Shown piece by piece: positions 13,621 through 16,993 of a stretch of DNA of 16,993 bases. Each line of letters opens with the position of its first letter. Position 1 is the first letter of the stretch. The notes beneath the pieces were generated by a model, which saw only the letters and a program-made list of their open reading frames with translations, had not been told where the DNA came from and searched no databases. Both the position numbers and the translations under genes were made by a program. Source of the DNA: Chitinophagales bacterium (GTDB lineage Bacteria; Bacteroidota; Bacteroidia; Chitinophagales; Chitinophagaceae); NCBI GenBank assembly GCA_013297585.1, contig JAAFHG010000032.1, forward strand, positions 1 through 16,993. The letters are read 5' to 3'.

Positions 13621-16059
13621 ATGATTTTTGTTAGCAACAGCACATTATCTCAAAAAATACTTGGCTTATTAGGTATTGTCTTACTATTCACCGCCTGTAG
13701 CAGTGTAAAAGAATTTCCAGTAAACAAGCCTTTTGTATTTTCAAACAAAATAACGTTTAAAAGTAACGTTGGTAAAGATGAGAAAAAACGCCTAACAACC
13801 GAACTTGATAATTATTGGGACGATAGTTTAAGGGCAAGAAAAGTGCAGCAATTTGGTTTTATTTATCGTCTGAAGCAGCCGCCTGTTTTCGATACTAACA
13901 ATATAAGCCGTAGTCGTGGTTTTATGAACGCCTTTTTAAACTCTCAAGGCTATTACTACGCTACATTTAAAGATTCTGTAACAATAGATTCTGTTGTGGT
14001 AAAAGAACGCATAGGTAAGTTATTTAGTAAACGAGTACCTGTGTTGCAATTGCGTACAAGTATTGAGTTTTATATATATATCGGTAAAAGAATTATTATT
14101 GATTCAGTGGGCTTTGCCATGATAGATACACTGCACAAACCAATTGATTCCACGCTACAAACCAACACATTGGCACAGGCTAAATATAGTTTACTCAAAA
14201 GTGGTAAACCTTATTCAAAACAATTGGTAAGTGACGAGTTAGACAGACTTACTTATTTGTACCGAAGTAAAGGGTATTACAACTTAAGCCGTGAAGATAT
14301 TTATGCCCTAGCTGATACACTTGACGCTAGACTACTTAAATTATCTATTGATCCATTGGCGCAGGCCCAGCTGATTAATGAGGTGGCAAATGCACGTAAA
14401 GAAGACCCTAAATGGCGCTTTACTATTATGCTTAAAAAGATAGCAGACACGCTAAAACTGAAGCAATATTATGTAGGAAATTTATATTATTACCCTGACA
14501 TAAAGAATGTCTACTACAATGCAGATTCAGTAATTGCGAGAACTAATTTTAAAGAGCTCTCTTACAAAAGCGGCGTGATGCGATTTGATGAATACAAGTT
14601 TAAGTTTAGGCCTATGCGTGAGCACACTTACTTGAAGCGTGGTGGCTTGTATGATGAAAATGCATACTATCGAAGCATTAATAAGCTGAATCAAATAGGC
14701 TCTTGGAAGCAAGTAGATGCGAAAGCCGTGGTACGACCAAATACAGATAGCATAGATTTTCATTTCTTTTTGTTACCAGCACCAAAACAAAGTTGGGGTG
14801 TTGATTTTGAAGGCAGCCGAAATACAGGCGATATTGGCTCGGGTAATTTATTGGGTTTAGCTACCAACTTAACTTATAAAAACAGAAACGTTTGGAAGCA
14901 AGCCATACAATCGGTAACCCAGGCTCGGCTAGGCTTCGAGTTTAACATTGATAAGCAAGTAGCAAATGTCGTATCTAGACCATTTGTACAAACACAACAG
15001 CTAACACTATCTCATACCTACAGCTTTCCAAGAATTATTCAACCATTTAAAAATTGGAAATGGTTAACTGATAGAATTAATAAATTGGATAATAAAAAAA
15101 CAGTATTTAGTGGGTTGGGGTCATATACCAATCGTATTGATTTTTACCAGTTACGCTCACTAAACTTGAGTTTTGGTTTCGATTATACTAAAGGCAATGT
15201 ATCTACGCATTTTCGTTTCCCAAATATAGAACTGTATAAAGTAGATACTTTGGCTGGTTTAATACAATTATTTAACGACAACCCTTTTTTACGTAACTCT
15301 TTTAGAAATGGTAACGTTGTTGGTATTAGTTTATCGAAAAATATTTTGTTTAGTGGTAACGATAAATCCAAAACACATAATGTTAGGTTATTTGCAGAAG
15401 AAAGTGGTTTGCTTACAAGTTTAATACCCAATGTAGGGGATCTTGTTTTCTCGTATTTAAAGCTGGAAGGCGAGTATCGGTACTTAAAAAAATACACCAA
15501 AAATGAGTTTGCCTTGCGAGCTTTTATTGGCGCGGCATTACCTAAAAGCGGACAAACAATCCCAGTGTTTAAGCAATATTTTGTGGGTGGTCCTAATAGT
15601 ATGCGAGCTTGGGGGCTTCGTCAGCTAGGGCTTGGTTCGTCCATTGTTTCAGATACAAGCACATCAGGCTACACCGATAGATTTGGAGATTTTAACCTAG
15701 AAATTAATACTGAATATCGCTTTTTATTAACCACAATTGCTGGCGTAAAAGTTGGTAGCGCTTTGTTTGCCGATATTGGTAACGTATGGAATATTCGTCA
15801 AGACCCCAATAATGTAAACGCTACCTTAAGCCTTAAAAACTTTGGTAAAGATTTAGCAATTGGTATAGGCACAGGTGTGCGATTAGATTTTTCTTTCTTT
15901 TTAGTAAGGGTCGATTTTGCGTATAAACTTAAAGATCCAGCAAGAACTGCCTATAATGGGTGGACTAATTTCAAAGATTTTGAATGGACAGATACTCGCA
16001 CTAATGGCGTGAAAATTAAAAACTATGCCTTTCAATTAGGCATTGGTTTGCCTTTTTAA
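13621..16059 (+). CDS. tamL: TamL-like outer-membrane assembly lipoprotein (BamA/TamA, Omp85 family)
   Basis: An 812-aa Omp85-family protein with a lipoprotein signal: hydrophobic segment 13-25 and lipobox ending LLFTAC, lipidated Cys predicted at 26 (Phe at -3 is slightly unusual). The N-terminal periplasmic part (about 27-385) should hold POTRA domains. The beta-barrel starts near SWGVDFEGSRNT (391 on) and closes with an aromatic C-terminus, GIGLPF. The lid-loop motif of Omp85 barrels (VRGY/F in BamA) appears as NSMRAWG around 659-665, with Arg662 kept. Bacteroidota carry such lipidated TamA-like proteins, named TamL, working with TamB in envelope lipid or protein transport. No tamB is adjacent here, and BamA itself is normally not a lipoprotein. 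The divergent methyltransferase starts 2 bp away. The terminator overlaps the stop codon. Confidence 0.87.
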   Translation: MIFVSNSTLSQKILGLLGIVLLFTACSSVKEFPVNKPFVFSNKITFKSNVGKDEKKRLTTELDNYWDDSLRARKVQQFGFIYRLKQPPVFDTNNISRSRGFMNAFLNSQGYYYATFKDSVTIDSVVVKERIGKLFSKRVPVLQLRTSIEFYIYIGKRIIIDSVGFAMIDTLHKPIDSTLQTNTLAQAKYSLLKSGKPYSKQLVSDELDRLTYLYRSKGYYNLSREDIYALADTLDARLLKLSIDPLAQAQLINEVANARKEDPKWRFTIMLKKIADTLKLKQYYVGNLYYYPDIKNVYYNADSVIARTNFKELSYKSGVMRFDEYKFKFRPMREHTYLKRGGLYDENAYYRSINKLNQIGSWKQVDAKAVVRPNTDSIDFHFFLLPAPKQSWGVDFEGSRNTGDIGSGNLLGLATNLTYKNRNVWKQAIQSVTQARLGFEFNIDKQVANVVSRPFVQTQQLTLSHTYSFPRIIQPFKNWKWLTDRINKLDNKKTVFSGLGSYTNRIDFYQLRSLNLSFGFDYTKGNVSTHFRFPNIELYKVDTLAGLIQLFNDNPFLRNSFRNGNVVGISLSKNILFSGNDKSKTHNVRLFAEESGLLTSLIPNVGDLVFSYLKLEGEYRYLKKYTKNEFALRAFIGAALPKSGQTIPVFKQYFVGGPNSMRAWGLRQLGLGSSIVSDTSTSGYTDRFGDFNLEINTEYRFLLTTIAGVKVGSALFADIGNVWNIRQDPNNVNATLSLKNFGKDLAIGIGTGVRLDFSFFLVRVDFAYKLKDPARTAYNGWTNFKDFEWTDTRTNGVKIKNYAFQLGIGLPF

Positions 16060-16080
16060 AAGGCAAACCAATACTGTTTT
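16042..16080 (+). terminator. Terminator overlapping the tamL stop codon
   Basis: ATTGGTTTGCCTTTT (16042-16056) and AAAAGGCAAACCAAT (16058-16072) are perfect 15-bp reverse complements around one base; in practice the loop is the T/A centre with an ~11-bp stem. The left arm encodes the last residues I-G-L-P-F and the TAA (16057-16059) lies at the loop. A T-rich tract follows (16077-16090, broken by A). Confidence 0.85.
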
Positions 16081-16181
16081 ATTTTTTATTGAACCAGCGC
16101 TAGTGCTACTATTTAGCTGTTGTGTAGCTTGTACTGAGTTTACGAAGTATCTACACTTGTACGTTCTGTTCTTTACGCAGC
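16080..16181 (-). repeat. 102-bp intergenic element, copy B (after rocD)
   Basis: Second copy of the element at 10352-10453, same orientation and same length, with the same ordered blocks. On the minus strand it starts 2 nt after the rocD stop codon and runs toward the tamL terminator. Here the first inverted repeat of copy A is lost, but GTGTAG (16122-16127) / CTACAC (16151-16156) can pair, and CTTGTAC occurs twice as a direct repeat (16129-16135, 16156-16162). A 13-mer at its edge, CGTTCTGTTCTTT (16162-16174), also occurs at 12852-12864. Confidence 0.75.
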
Positions 16182-16183
16182 AA

Positions 16184-16993
16184 CTAAAAACCCTTCAGTG
16201 ATTTAGCTATTATTTCTACACTTTCTAAAACCTGTTCTTTGTTAATAATTAAAGGTGGTGCAAAGCGAATTTTATCGCCATGCGTAGGTTTAGCTAGTAA
16301 GCCATTGTCTTTCATTGCAAGGCAAATGTCCCAAGCCGCTTCTGGGTTTTTATGCCCAATTACAATGGCATTAAGCAAGCCTCTACCTCTTATGGTTTGT
16401 ATTAATGGCGATTGAATTTTAGCTAATTCATCTCTTAGCAAAATGCCCATGGCTGTAGCGTTTTCGGCCATTTGCTCATCTTTTAATACCTGCAACGAAG
16501 CCATAGCAACAGCACAAGCCAAAGGATTACCACCGTAAGTGCTACCATGTTCACCTGGCTTAATGTTCAGCATAATCTCATCATCTGCAAGAATAGCGGC
16601 AACAGGCATCGTGCCACCACTTAACGCTTTGCCCAATATCAAAATATCTGGTCTTACTGCCTCGTGGTCGCAGGCAAGTAATTTACCAGTTCTACAAAGC
16701 CCCGTTTGAATTTCATCGGCAATAAATAACACATTATACTTGGTACAAAGCGCTCTTACTTGTTGCAAATAACCATCATCTGGCAATACCACACCTGCTT
16801 CACCTTGTATAGGTTCTACCATAAATGCTGCCACATTACTATCTTCAAAAGCAACTTCTAAAGCAGCAATATCGTTGTAAGGTACTAAGCCAAAACCAGG
16901 CATAAAAGGCCCAAAACCCTTGTAACTACTTGGGTCGGTTGAAGATGAAATGGCTGCAAGTGTTCTGCCCCAAAAATTACCTTCAGCAAAAAT
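16184..16993 (-). CDS. rocD: Ornithine aminotransferase (ornithine-oxo-acid transaminase), N-terminus cut off by window edge
   Basis: The frame stays open to the right edge, giving 269 visible residues; about 140 N-terminal residues are missing compared with the usual ~400-410. It is a class III PLP aminotransferase that converts L-ornithine plus 2-oxoglutarate to glutamate 5-semialdehyde and glutamate, linking arginine and proline metabolism. Near the edge it reads NFWGRTLAAISSSTDPSSYK and GFGPFMPGF, a strong OAT signature. Further on are EPIQGEAGV, the PLP-phosphate/ring motif ADEIQTGLCRTGK, the Schiff-base lysine in LGKALSGG (Lys codon at 16628-16630) and HGSTYGGNPLACA. The stop is TAG at 16184-16186. 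It converges with tamL; element copy B occupies the space between. Confidence 0.95.
   Translation of the reverse strand: MFAEGNFWGRTLAAISSSTDPSSYKGFGPFMPGFGLVPYNDIAALEVAFEDSNVAAFMVEPIQGEAGVVLPDDGYLQQVRALCTKYNVLFIADEIQTGLCRTGKLLACDHEAVRPDILILGKALSGGTMPVAAILADDEIMLNIKPGEHGSTYGGNPLACAVAMASLQVLKDEQMAENATAMGILLRDELAKIQSPLIQTIRGRGLLNAIVIGHKNPEAAWDICLAMKDNGLLAKPTHGDKIRFAPPLIINKEQVLESVEIIAKSLKGF

Overview
The window is AT-rich bacterial DNA from a member of the Bacteroidota, most likely of the Chitinophagales (Chitinophagaceae-like). Supporting signs are a PKD-rich secreted protein with a type IX secretion (T9SS) C-terminal sorting domain, a three-gene sdhCAB operon of the Bacillus/Bacteroidota type, a lipoprotein Omp85 protein of the TamL kind, start codons without obvious Shine-Dalgarno sequences, and intergenic spaces filled with degenerate short-period repeats. 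Genus-level placement is inference only.

Layout. Positions 1-2432 hold the 3' part of a large cell-surface/secreted repeat protein, closed by a clear intrinsic terminator. Positions 2433-3516 are a small accessory-looking stretch: one unrecognised 127-aa gene, a possible remnant of coding sequence directly before it, and about 480 bp of non-coding DNA packed with hairpins and a 3x22-bp tandem repeat. Positions 3517-5482 carry a DinB/YfiT-type metal enzyme, a Nudix hydrolase split by one in-frame stop codon (pseudogene or sequencing error), and a PyrR-like phosphoribosyltransferase. Positions 5580-7307 encode an alpha-phosphohexomutase. Two terminators separate it from the convergent succinate dehydrogenase operon (7438-11121, minus strand, order sdhC-sdhA-sdhB). 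A 386-bp divergent spacer leads into a LolC/E-type permease. A convergent spacer with long inverted and direct repeats follows, then an SpoU-family rRNA methyltransferase that is divergent, by only 2 bp, from a TamL-like outer-membrane assembly lipoprotein. The window ends inside an ornithine aminotransferase gene on the minus strand.

Most genes are housekeeping: central carbon metabolism (phosphohexomutase), respiration (SdhCAB), envelope biogenesis (permease, TamL), RNA modification and arginine/proline metabolism (RocD). I see no obvious new multi-gene defence or biosynthetic system. The more unusual signals are non-coding. The strongest is a 102-bp element present twice (10352-10453 and 16080-16181), in the same orientation, with collinear conserved blocks, each copy starting at or 2 nt after the stop codon of an unrelated minus-strand gene. 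Others are the terminator that uses the last codons and stop codon of tamL as one hairpin arm, the single nonsense codon in the Nudix gene, and at least four other classes of intergenic palindromic or short-period repeats.
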